Source: Polychytrium aggregatum
Taxonomy: Eukaryota; Chytridiomycota; Chytridiomycetes; Polychytriales
Direction of reading: 5' to 3'
NCBI RefSeq assembly: GCF_025602895.1
Contig: NW_026516265.1
Location: 215,710-279,709, forward strand
DNA: 64,000 nucleotides
Shown here: one piece after another, positions 34,128-45,102 of the stretch
Numbering within the stretch: position 1 is the stretch's first letter
Layout of the letters: each line of letters starts with the position of its first letter
Program-made: the position numbers and the translations under genes
Notes under the pieces: model-generated
Databases searched by the model: none
What the model was told of the DNA's origin: nothing
Seen by the model: the letters and a program-made list of their open reading frames with translations, nothing else

Positions 34128-34452
34128 CACCAAAAAGAAGACCACCACTTCCAAGACTACCACGACCACCCCTTCGGTTAGTCCCTCCCCTACCGCTGGT
34201 GACTCGTGCAACAACTACGGCCAATATGCCTGTGGATCTGCCAACGATGTTCTCATTTGTGTCGACTACTGGATCAGCATTGCAACTTGCAGCAGCGGAT
34301 ATCAATGTGATCCTATTTCCTTCGATTGTATCCCCGTCACAACGGGTGATCAGCATAAAACCACTACCACTGTCCCTACCAAGACCAAGAAGACCAAGAC
34401 CAAGAAGACCAAAGCTACCAAGAAGCACCGTAGTGCCGCTGTTGCCGCCTAA
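31814..34452 (+). CDS. Secreted multicopper oxidase (laccase-like) with Thr linker, CBM19-like module and basic tail
   Basis: Three exons (31814-32068, 32276-32558, 32726-34452) give 754 residues. A signal peptide covers residues 1 to about 20. The four copper motifs are complete: HWHG at 78-81, HAH at 123-125, HVFHLHGH at about 435-442, and HCHMEWHMAAGL at 505-516, where Cys506 is the T1 ligand and the axial position is Leu516. Such enzymes oxidise phenols, amines or metals with reduction of O2 to water. Residues 543-671 are a Thr-dominated, presumably O-glycosylated linker encoded by ACC/ACT repeats. Residues 672-720 form a Cys-rich module (YACGSANDVLIC) matching the chitinase end. The last 34 residues are Lys/Thr-rich, which is unusual. 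The natural substrate is unknown. Confidence 0.94.
33822..34134 (+). repeat. Coding ACC/ACT trinucleotide satellite
   Basis: Imperfect threonine-codon array interrupted by regular Lys-Pro codons, encoding the linker of the multicopper oxidase. It creates long artefactual frames in the other five readings. Confidence 0.9.
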
Positions 34453-35050
34453 GATGATGAACATATCTCTCCTTCAAGGCCCAAAACAAGGCCTTTTCTT
34501 TATGTAGCTTTGTGTCTCCGACTTCTTTGATCCTCCCTTAATTGTGGGTTGACTGGACAGCTGCTCGATCCCCCAAAACTGCCTGGCGCACTCCTCGAAT
34601 GGCACTCGCTCGTTTGGATAACGTTTGTGCCTTTCCACCCCATCTCCAACGTGAATTGAGTTACCCCCCCCTCTTCGTCTTGCTCACTTGCTGTTCCCCA
34701 GTGCCACCAATAAGATCATAAACTTGTCCTTCGCGCACATCTAAGCATCGCATCGCATCAACCAGAACCAATCTCGAGAGCTCGTCGTTGTGCTGTTCCT
34801 GTCGTTCTGTGCGGCTGCCTTGCCGAGTCTGTACCACACACGCACCCCAGCCCCAGCCCCAGCCCCAGCCCCACTACGCACATCACGTGTCGCAGTGCTA
34901 ATGAATTTCATTTCGTCCTGCCGCTGCCCAGCGAAAATTTGCCAGCACCATTTTGGTGCGCCCGCACACGCCCCCTCGTCCTGTCCTCGCTTCCTCTCGT
35001 CTCGAATCGCCAGGCCCGCTCCCTCCCGCATCGACACCGACACCGACACC
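34453..35050. other. Intergenic before the rhodanese gene
   Basis: Oxidase 3' region and rhodanese upstream region. A short ccccag tandem array lies at about 34845-34875. No gene recognised. Confidence 0.45.
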
Positions 35051-36803
35051 ATGTTCGCCCTCGCCCGATCTTCCCTGGCCCGTCGCTGCGCTGTCAACAA
35101 TGTAAATGGATACAGCGAATGCTTCTTCTCGTGCTTGTTCGCAGTGTCTTGGAAGGCCCGAGCGACGATGTGCCCATGAAGCAACGCGAGGGGAAGGGAC
35201 GAAAGGATTGATGGATGAATGGGACTGTAGAATCGCGCTGGTGCCAATATCGCATATCCCGAACCTCGGGTAGTCTCTCCGATAAAGATCGAAGCCATCG
35301 GAGCCGTTCGGGATGCTGTTCCAGACCATCGGATCACCTCCGAAGGAACCTTTGGCAATCCTCGCCATCCCTACTGGCGATGCGGATGTGCACATTGCTC
35401 ACCGTTCGCAATGCTGATGCTTATTTCTTGTTGTCCTTCCCAAACCCCTTCGTCCTGTCCCTCATCTCGTCTGGATCACATCATGTGCTCTCCAATGCTT
35501 ATATCGGCAAACTGTGAATCAATAATCGAATCGAATCGAATCGAATCATCGACACCGTTCGACACCTGGGACCGCATCCGGTCTTGCACCGAACCTTGAA
35601 CTGGCGATCGTATCCGTGGCATCGGCACCTAGGTCCAGCGCCACGCGTTCTCCAGCGTATGTGTCTATCTAATGCTGGTTTTGCTGGCGAATCCCGAACC
35701 GGCTTATCCAAACGAACGGTGATCTGCATCGTTGCCTCGCAGTGGATCTACTCAGCTCCGATCGGGGTGCTGCCCCTTTATCCGGAGATTGATGTTAACC
35801 GTTGTTGCTCTTTGGTTTATGACTATGGCCTCGTATCTCGCTCTGGTTATGCTACCCTCGGTCCGACCTCGATATATCTTTCGTCAACCCAGTCTGCTAT
35901 CTCAGCTGGCTACTTCAAGGATTACCTTGAGCGTGTCCGCGTGAATGTCAAGGAGGTCTCTGTCAGCGAGGTCAACGCCGAGCTCAAGAAGGCCGATCCT
36001 CACCACGGCGTCTCGGTTCACCTTCTTGATGTCCGGTACGCACAACCACCGCAATCGCGAGCGCTGTACTGCTTCCCAGTCGACGTTCGGGTTGACTTGG
36101 ACTGCAGCATCTCCAATCGATGCGCAATTCGCTCCTCCATCATGCTACGCCTGGCCAATGCCGATGATGGCTCTTTCGTCAGCCTGCAACCGCGCCGAAA
36201 TCCATGTGCTTCAACGGCATGTTGACCCTTTCACCCAATCTCTCTTGACGTCCCTGCTTTTTTCTACTTTCGCCCGACCAACACCATTGCTAGTGAGCCT
36301 TACGAGTGGAACGTCGAGCACATTCCCAACGCCATCTACACCGGACGTGGCTGCCTGGAGAGAGACATTGTAGGTTCTTATGCCGTCACGGGCTGTGATG
36401 CAATGTTCGTTGCTGCAACTGGGCTGCATAGATTTGCGTGATTATGTGTTGGCTTGATCTCTTTCCGGCTCAGTTTGCGAGGCTCCTCTACACCCTTCTG
36501 CTCTGCAAACTCGATCGGACGTATAAGTATGAGCAGCTACTCACCCAGTGGGCATTGCCTCGGATCCAATATTCCGGGCTGCCGTTCATGCCGTCACAGG
36601 AGTCCATTGTCCCCGACCAGCAGGAGCCCATCGTCGTGTACTGCGCCAGTGGCAACCGATCCCTCCTGGCCGCCGAGTCTCTGCAGAACTTGGGCTACAA
36701 GAACGTTCGCAGCCTGAAGGGTGGCATCGCCGAGTGGAAGAAGGCTGGCAACCGGGTCCGCATCAACGCCTCGACCTTTGCCGACCGTGTTGAGAAGTAC
36801 TAG
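35051..36803 (+). CDS. Rhodanese-domain protein, probably mitochondrial
   Basis: Four exons (35051-35101, 35893-36035, 36294-36369, 36600-36803) give a 157-residue protein with all phases consistent. The N-terminal 17 residues (MFALARSSLARRC) are Arg/Ser/Ala-rich without acidic residues, as in mitochondrial presequences. The rhodanese fold shows LLDVREPYEWNVEHIPNAIY, the block GRGCLERDI, and the active-site loop YCASGNRS in which Cys accepts the sulfur. Single-domain rhodaneses transfer sulfane sulfur or act as sulfur carriers. The first intron is 791 nt, several times longer than others in the window; an additional upstream exon inside it cannot be excluded. Confidence 0.88.
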
Positions 36804-37861
36804 ACGGCCATCCACCTCAATCTTTCCCGCCCCTCGCTCGCTGCCTTATCCCCACGCCATCCACGCTCTAGCCAGCGTTACTTCCATCCATCGGGACCAT
36901 CCCATCGCCTCCCCTTTCTCGTCTCGTTCTCCTCCCAACTCCCTGCCCTTTTTTTTTTATTGTTGATGTTGCTGCATATCTCTGGCCAATCTTCTTGATC
37001 GGCCTAGCCTAATAGCACACACGAGAAGCTTGCCCCTCCTTCCGGGCGAGAGGATGGCCTGCGATATGGTGGAAGCTTAACAAACGCGATTACGGCCTTT
37101 GCCAGATCATCTTCCCTCGGAATGGGTATGAGCGATAGCTGGCAGAGTCTCCAGGCCCGTGTAGCTGCATGACCCGAGCCCTCCCATGGTCTGCACAGAC
37201 CTGCCCGGCTGGTCGGGGGTTTCGGTATTGATGAGCCACGAGAAGTGTACATGTATTTTCAGTTTATGAGCGCTTTTTTTTTTTTTTTGTGTGGCAAAGG
37301 AAACAATGGGCACAGTCTTGCCGGCATAGACATGACCTGATCCGCTGCCTCGACACCGCTTTGCATTTGCCTTCCCACACATGCCCGTCGTCTGGCTCGT
37401 ATGATTCGCGACGGGGCACGCTTGGGCTGGATGTGTGATTGACGAGGACGCAGCTGAAAATGTCGGAGAACTGGACCCGGCCTGGGCAGCCACAGATACA
37501 GGTTGTCAGACATCGGGATACAGTTTCCGCTCGAATGGCGAATGAAGGACAAAGAGAGACACATAAATCCATAGACAAAGCATAGAGAAACGATAACGAC
37601 ATCGATGGAGAGCGAAAGAGTGAGCAGAGAAGAAGGCAGAGGGAGAAAGGTGAGGGTGAACCAGGCCAACGAAGATAAAGGTGGTGTCAATCAGCGACCG
37701 GGCGAGGTGGCAGGACAGCGCGGAGAATCGCACGGATGGTTGGGGATCGATAACGCGAGGACATGTATCAATCTGGCGGATATGTACGGGCAAAGCGGGA
37801 GCAAAGCTCGATTCGGGGTGGTCGAGGGCACAAAGCTATGCGCGTGGGAGTCATTTGAACT
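36804..37861. other. Intergenic between convergent genes
   Basis: 3' regions of the rhodanese and of the membrane protein gene. It contains poly-T runs at about 36948-36958 and 37266-37280 and no recognisable gene. Confidence 0.5.
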
Positions 37862-40062
37862 CTACTTTGGACCGCCGCTGGCATTTTCGATCCTGGCGGT
37901 GTGGACGACCTTGGCGACTTGCACCGGTTTCCGCAGGCCGCCATTGCTCGGGTTGCGGGCCAAGGGTCGCTGCTGTGGCGACTGCTGGATCTGCGGGCTG
38001 GATGGGCTTGTACCCGGAGCGGGGCGTCGCTGTTGTGCTGGGGACTGAGCTGGGGACTGTGATCCGCCCGCTGCCGTGTTGATGGGCCGCACGTTGTTGC
38101 CACCCCGATACGCGGGCGCCGGCGCCGAGTTTTGCCGAGTCGCTGGCTGTGCATTGACAACGGCACCGGGCAGCTGGCGAGGGAAGGTGCTCGAGGGCTG
38201 TGGTGCCCCGGCGCCAGCAACGAGACCCGACCGCGACGAGCTGCTGCTGTTCGAGACCACGGAGGGCTCGCGCCGGACCGAAACGGCGTTGCGGTCCGAA
38301 AAGACATTCTCTCCGCGCGGCGAACTGGAGAGCATCGACATTTCCGTCACAGAAGCCTTGCTGGGTCCAGGGCCTTCTCGGATCGTGGACATGGGCGGCT
38401 GCTGGCGGTGCAGGGTTGGGATACGGGGGACGGGTTCGATATCGGCATCGATGGCACGCTCTTCGTCGTCGCCTTCGTGCGTGTGCTTGCGCAGATTGCT
38501 CAGGAAGGTGTTGGTCGACATCCGGCCCTCCTTCTTGCCAAAGAGCTGTGACATGGGTCTGTTTGGGTTGGCTTCGGGGTTGTAGCGCTTGGCCGTAGGC
38601 GCCTTGGCCTGCGCGTTGGCATCGCCGGCTATGCTGGCATAGGATCGGAAGGCGTTGTCTTCGGGGCCACGCATCCGCTCGCTATCGGGTCGCTGAACCG
38701 AGCCGCCTTGGCGTGCCGCCGGTGGCTGTGGGAAGTTGGACAAGCGCACACCGCTCTGTCGGGAGCTTTGATGGTGGGCATTGAAGGTGCTTTGCCGGCG
38801 GAAGGCGGCGGCCTTCTGGGAGAGCATCGAAATGACCGATTTGCGGCGGTTCTTTTGGAGGTTGGTCTGTCGCGTCTTTCTGGTCAACATCCAGCCCACG
38901 ACGGCGCCGACAATCACCAGGACACCGAGGCAGGCCGGCAGCACGATTGTCAGCAGAACCGAGGTGGACTGCATGCTGTTGGACGAGCCTCCGCTTTTCT
39001 GGATTGTGCTTGAGGCTGGATCGGGACGGGGATGGGCGGCGTATGAGCGGTCATATCAAAAGCAGCGCCAGGGCCGAGAATCCGGCGACGGCAAGCTTAG
39101 CCGCCCCGATCGCGACCCTATCCAGAGTGACTGCACCGTATGCGGCCCCTGAAAGTGGAGCTCGATGGTACTTACTGGCGCAGTACTGGATCAGCGAGTT
39201 TTGACAGTCGAGGTTGCAGAGGTAGCACACAGGACCGGAGGCTGGAAGGAAATGTGCATGAAGCCAGCAAAGAGTAAGTTCCTTGATCCAGCGATGAGGA
39301 GACCCGGCCAGCAGATGCGACCTGCTCAAGGGCGAACAGACTTCATGAAAGTCGTACTCACAGGGGGTGCATCCAACCGCGAACGAGCACGACGACGACG
39401 AGTTGGAGAACTGGATGCACGAGCTGCCATCGGCGCCGCACTGGCTGACAACGAGAGCGTTATTCGAGCCGAGGGCTGCACGGCCGGCGACCACCACAGA
39501 GTTCGAGTTTGTCGTTGTCGATTGAGAGGTTGGTTCGGATAGAAGGTATATCGCATGGTCCGGCCAGGAGGCGTTGGCATGTTGATTGGATCGATCGTGG
39601 GAGAGGGCGAATCAGCATGCGGTAGTCGTGCTAATTTGGAAGGCAGCGCCTCCAGAACCACCACACTGGCAACAGACGACGCTGGTGGATACGTACGTGA
39701 CGACAGGCCGGAGCAAGCGCCCTGGGTCTGATCTACACAGCCGGCCTGGAAGGTGTTGGCGCTGGTCAGGGGAGCCAGACAGAACTTGCAGCTCCCGTTG
39801 GCCATGCAAGTGTCTGGCGATTTTGAGGGGATCGCCGAGCATGCTGTGTCGAGAGAAGCATATCCAGCGTGTCAGATTCGTCGCTACGGAGAGACATGGG
39901 ACCATGGGCAAGCCCATCGGGAACATGGACGAAGCAAGGAAGCAGGCCCCGACCGGGACCTGAGGCCTAAAGTCCCAACGCAACCGGATCGGCAGGCGAG
40001 CCAGTGATGGGATGCCGCGGCGCTGGATCAAGAAGAAAGACGATGGGCAGCAGACAGCGCAT
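37862..40062 (-). CDS. Single-pass membrane protein with Cys-rich ectodomain
   Basis: The long last exon (39015-37862) encodes a membrane helix (LLTIVLPACLGVLVIVGAVV) flanked by a basic stop-transfer stretch TRKTRQTNLQKNRRK and then about 340 residues of Ser/Pro/Gln-rich cytosolic tail. Upstream exons at 39241-39176 (VCYLCNLDCQNSLIQYC), up to 39362 (CGADGSSCIQF...GCTPC) and about 39843-39697 (ANGSCKFCLAP) give a Cys-rich ectodomain. MRCLLPIVFLL at 40062 is the best signal-peptide start. The layout resembles fungal cell-surface sensors or SKG6-type proteins, but I do not recognise the family. Boundaries between 39400 and 39985 are unresolved, since not all phases agree. Confidence 0.6.
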
Positions 40063-40926
40063 GGCGACGAGACCAACCTGAGGTGAGGGCGGACATGGCG
40101 ACGGCTCTGCGGGGGGGTGGCCCAGGCGATTCCAAGGTTTGGAAGCTGGATGAGGGGGGAGAGGCACTTGCGCCGGCACCGGGCCAGAACAGAAGACCCA
40201 AGAGCGAACCGAAGGAGGGCCGAGGCGAGGGGCGACGGCAGACACAACGCAAACACAGCCTCAGCAAGGACCAAGTCGCTATCGACAGGCACTGTGGAGA
40301 CAACAAGCTGCGACGGATTTGGACGCCTGTCCCACCACACCCACCAAGGAGAACGCGGAAACAAGGACGCGGCACAGCGCAGGGACAGCAGCCACAGCAG
40401 CCAGAACGGGGCGGCGTGGTGTTTGTGTGCGGATACAACCGAGCCGCTGCTCGCAGTGGCAATGCAGCCAGACAAGCTACCGACGCGCACAGACTCGCAC
40501 AGACGCGCACAGGTCGCGACACAGTTCCTGAGGCAGGAGTCAAATTTTCTGGCAAGCGGTGTCGTCCGCGGACGTGTCAGCGTCGCACCTGCCACACGCT
40601 GCCGGTCGCATGACTGCGCGAGCGTGGGATGCGTGGCGCAGGGGACCTTGCCTGGGACACCTGGCTCAGGATCAGACCCAGGCAGCGCATGGCTCGATGC
40701 ACTGCTCGATGCACTGCTCGAGGCACTGCTCGATGCACTGCTCGATTCAATGCACGGCCTGCTGCAGGCCCGCAGCTGAGACTGCCCGGAAACGGATGCA
40801 GACGGCCATTCGCATCCGCGGCGTGATTGGGTGCTGTGCTGTGCGGCAACCCCTCGACGGATGGAGGCCTGCTCTAATGCGCCCTTCCTCCATCACGTCG
40901 TCCTTCGAGCCGTATCGACTCGCGCC
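40063..40926. other. Divergent promoter region of the membrane protein and CEP19-like genes
   Basis: GC-rich and stop-poor on both strands. It carries a 12-bp repeat at 40693-40752. No gene or TATA box recognised. Confidence 0.5.
40693..40752 (+). repeat. Five-copy 12-bp repeat upstream of the CEP19-like gene
   Basis: Unit ctcgatgcactg; copies one, two and four are perfect, copy three has one change and copy five two. It ends 174 bp before the ATG. Confidence 0.9.
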
Positions 40927-43900
40927 ATGGCCTCTGCATCGCCATCTCCACAGGGATCGATTCGCATCGGCTCCGGCGGAGGTTCCGTTCTTCCTCGCCG
41001 AATCGCGGTTGGGCGCGATCTGCGGCATCCAGCCCTGTTCCTCATCTACGACGATATCCGAACCAACAAGTCGCGTCTCCGGAAGATGCCGCTGCGCGAT
41101 CTCAGCCAGGCCGATGTCGGTATCGACAGCATTATCTCCAGACTCAAATCGCGGCACGCCCTCTTCCTGGGACGGGTCAAGGATACTCAGGCATGTAAAA
41201 CGGAGACTCGTTCTCCCATGACTACCCCTCCCCAGCAGCCGCTCATGGTCCATCTGGCGAAGCGCCCCCCCCCCTGCCATTTCATATCACGAGGATAGTG
41301 GTAGTGAGTCCCCCCAACACATCCCTGACGGAGCCTCCTCGTCATTCAGATCGAGCGTCTCCTCAGGAAGCTGAAATCATTTCCAGAGACCCACGAACCC
41401 ACCATCGAATCAGTACGCGCCAATATGAAGCTTCCTGCTCCCTTGCAGACTCAAATCCATCTCTTCAAATACGAAGATGACAGCCAGCTCTACAGCACCC
41501 CCACCGTCTTTCCGTCACAGATTCCGAATGTGCCCTCAGCCTTCGACAAGACATCGATTGGATCGCTTCCGGGACTGAAGGAGAGATCCATGCAGCCCAG
41601 CTCAAAGTCGCTGCTTCAGCCGCCGACAGCATCTGGGGGCCTGAGCCAGCACAAAGAACTATCGGATAAAGGCGATCGCGGTGAATACTCCGACGACGAT
41701 TTCGAGTCTATCCTCTCGGATTCGCGATCCAAGACGCCAGTTTCTGATCTTGGAGAACCGCCCGAGACCAGGATAACAGTAGCAACCGAACATCTTGGCT
41801 CGTTCCCACCAGACTCGAATGACCACAGTGGCTCCGGTGGCACTCCCGCGGAGACTTACATGAGATTCGTCGATGATCATCTGGATTTGAACAAACTTGA
41901 GTATGGCATTTGTGCTAATCCTAATTGCAGTCCAGCATGCATCTGCTCGAGCACTAGCACTCGCTCGCTGAACACCAGTCCGGGCACCTCCAACACTGCT
42001 TTGTGTCGCTCCATCCGACACAAAGCAACTGTTTGACACCAAACTGCCTTTGATGGAACGTCCCCCCCCTTCAAAGTAATGACACTCTCTCACAGTACAA
42101 GGCTACCATGGATGTCGACTTCAACAAAAACGCCATCCGTCCAGGCGACCCTGGCTTCAAGTACGAAGTCAAGGCAAGGGAATCAGCGACGAAAACCATT
42201 GCTTGCATAATGCGCTTGCGCGACGTGTGTTTGCATTCGATCGAGAGTTATAGTTCGGCTGCCGATTGATCGTTGGCTGTGCTTTTGATTGCGATTTTAA
42301 CTGTGATTGTGATTGTTTTGACCAGGTGGATTTCGGCACGCCAGAGGAAGATAACGACTGGGATTCGGACCAAGCTGACAGCGAGATAGATGGTGATACA
42401 CAAAAGTCACCACAGGATATTGCCAAAGTATGCTAATGCAGCGGAGAGGCTCTTTCAATTGATTGTGTAGTGATCCACCGCCGTCAGAAAACAGTGACTA
42501 ACTTCCTGACATATGTGCCCCGTCCGCTCTGGCCGATGGGCACCTGTGCTCTGATTGCATCGTTGCCACCTTGTTTTACCTCAGCCTGCCAGTCCGGTTA
42601 TAACAGGACTCGAGACAAACTCCCCAAAACTCCAATCACTCCAGCATGACGATGGCTCTCACACAGCTCTGACCGGCATCGTGACCGCACAATTGCCGTC
42701 CAAAGTTGAAAAGTCTGGCGATCACCCAGCGTTCGCTCCGATAGTATCAGAGAAGTTTTCGACTCTGCGAGATCTACCACCTCTCACCATGCCGGCGCTT
42801 TCTGGTCGGTCCTCAAGAACCAGCGAGTTAGCCACGTCCTCAATATCCAGCTCACCAACGAGCTCGAGCTCACCGATGCATTCTGTTTCTCAGCCGCGAG
42901 ACTCAGTGTTGCCGGGAAAGGCCGACAAGCCCGACGACGAGTTCTCGGCAGACCTGGACGCTGTTTTGGGCATGCTCGACGACGAGGAGCTGGACTCGCA
43001 TCCCATCGGTCGATCATCCGACCTCTCTCATACAACCTCCGAGTCATCGCACAGAGCACCCGAGCCATCGCGCCGGATACCTGAGTCGTCACAGACAGCG
43101 TCGCAGGTGCCCGGGTCTTCCGTTGAGCCGCAGCGCACTCTGACTGATCTTTCCCATCCCTCGGAAAGAGTGATTCCCTCGTTCGTGGCAGTACAGCCAG
43201 CTCCAAAAGCAATGACATCCATCCAGGCGCAGTCCGTTCAGCAGCCAGTCAAGGAGCAAGCTGGTGAACTGATCGAGGAGGATATCGACGAGGATTTTGA
43301 AAATGGCCTCGGCGGTGACGAGGACGAGGATGAGTTCTTCAGCACCAAAGTCGAGTCCATCAAGACTCATGTATCCGAGACAACGCTTGGCTCCGTCCGC
43401 CCCGAGCACTTGCACACAAATGACCCCAGTCCAAACACCACTCTGCAAACCCTGAACATCAGCGCGTCGCCCGAGCCAGCAAAGACGACTGCCACTCCAG
43501 ATTCCAGAGATGTGGTATCGCACGCCACACTTGCCAAGGCTCCTTCGATATCACCAAAACTCGGTGAAATCCCGATGTCCTCGATGCCCTCGATGCCTGA
43601 CGGAGTGTCTCTAATGTCTGCGCAGGCTGAGCGAACAACCAATCCACAGACGAAATCCCACAGTAGAGAGGGGCAAACGGGACTGGAGACCACATCAAAG
43701 CAAGGGCAAGCTGAATCCAGCAACATAAATGACTCCATTGCGCCAGTAGAAGCGTCCCCTGCGAAGAATCCCGCAAAGCCGCTTTTGGGGGTGCTTCCAT
43801 CGCTAGGTGGAGCAAAGTCTTCGCTTCTTGGTGCACTCCCTTCGCTCAAGCCAATATCCCTCGCATCGGCCCACAATTCAGATGCAAAAGTAGACCACGA

Positions 43901-44915
43901 CTCGGTTGTTGGTATACACGATGAGATCGACGAGTTGATCTCGGATTCCATCTCCGACATGCGGTACCATGATGGCAGTGACGACGACCGTGAGCGTGGC
44001 GATGGTCATCGTTCCGCTCCACAAACGAGCAGTGCTTCTGTGGATAGGAATCCCGTCGACAACGTTCCTCCCGTTGCCACATCTACCACAGCTCCCGAGG
44101 GTCGGAGCCAAGCCAAAACTGGGGCCGAGATAGATACGTTCGTCAATGCTGCGGCATTGAAAGATTCCGGCGCCCTGAATGTTCGAGAAGAAAGAAGTGG
44201 GGCTGAGTCTGATCCAATCGATAAGCACGTCAAGGATCTTCCGCCTGTTTCTCGGCACGGGCTTCCACAAGCACTCCCTCAGGCACTTCCTCAGGCACTC
44301 CCTCACCAGCTTCCTCAGCTTCGTCCCGGCAGTCTCCTGGATCCAACCAAGACCACTGGTGCCACTGAAAGCAGCATATCCGACAAATCCCATGTTCAAT
44401 CCACGCTGAGCTCGCTCATTTACGATGATGACGCGAGCGTTGAGGACGACGACTTTGCCGAGGAGGACGTGGAGGATCTGCCGCTGGATGAGGGACCCAC
44501 ATCCACACCGCGCAAGGTAACATGCACCCCAGATCTGCTCGTCGCTGGCCGAGGTGCTGTCAAGGCAGCCGACAGTGGCGGTACAGACGGACAACAGCAT
44601 CAGGAAGCCAATTCGAAGACGGCTCCATCCTTGCCCAAGCCCACCTTCCTCACCGCTGTCGACGAAATCCACAAGGACAGTATTCCGAAGATTGATTCAC
44701 ATGATCCCGCGGCTCATCGATCCGTTGCCGCTCCGGAGACTGTCTCTAGCTGGGTTGAACAACCCAAGAAGTCGCCCAAAGCCGAGCCAGAGTCAGACTA
44801 CTCTGAGAACTTTGGTGCTGGCAATACTGATGACGAGAACAACAGCAATCAAAGCGACGATCTCGATTACTCAAACGATGAAATATCGTTTGGCGAGGAC
44901 GAGGATGGATTTTGA
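40927..44915 (+). CDS. CEP19: CEP19-domain protein with a very long acidic C-terminal extension
   Basis: Exons 40927-41190, 41350 to about 41900, 42096-42173, 42326-42427 and 42585-44915. The first four contain a CEP19 domain: HPALFLIYDDIRTNKSRLRKMP matches human PAIILIYESEI...IMP (about residues 30-55), then RHALFLGRVKDTQIERLLRKL, DLNKL, and MDVDFNKN with PGDPGFKYEVKVDF and DNDWDSD. CEP19 is a basal-body protein that recruits RABL2 to start intraflagellar transport. Human CEP19 has about 163 residues; here exon 5 alone adds 776 disordered, Ser/Asp/Glu-rich residues ending in a very acidic tail. Two introns appear to use GC-AG splice sites. A missing short exon is likely between 41900 and 42096, because the phase does not close there. 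Confidence 0.82.
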
Positions 44916-45102
44916 AGGTTTCTGGGAAGGAGTTTGATTCAGACGCCATACAACACAGATTTCTCGCTCTAGCGCACGGTTTTGAGCCGCCGCTAGCCCT
45001 GTCTTCGAGTACCACATAGATCAAAAGCTGCCACAAGAGCCGCCGCATCAGCTGCGTCAAGAATTATAAGCCTCGTGTTTCTCATACTGTCGCATTTACA
45101 GA

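Noticed and set aside
32638-34464. 608-codon Gly/Ser-rich frame on the minus strand
   Set aside because: It is the reverse complement of the multicopper oxidase with its Thr-codon satellite; the Gly/Ser and Val runs are artefacts of ACC/ACT repeats.
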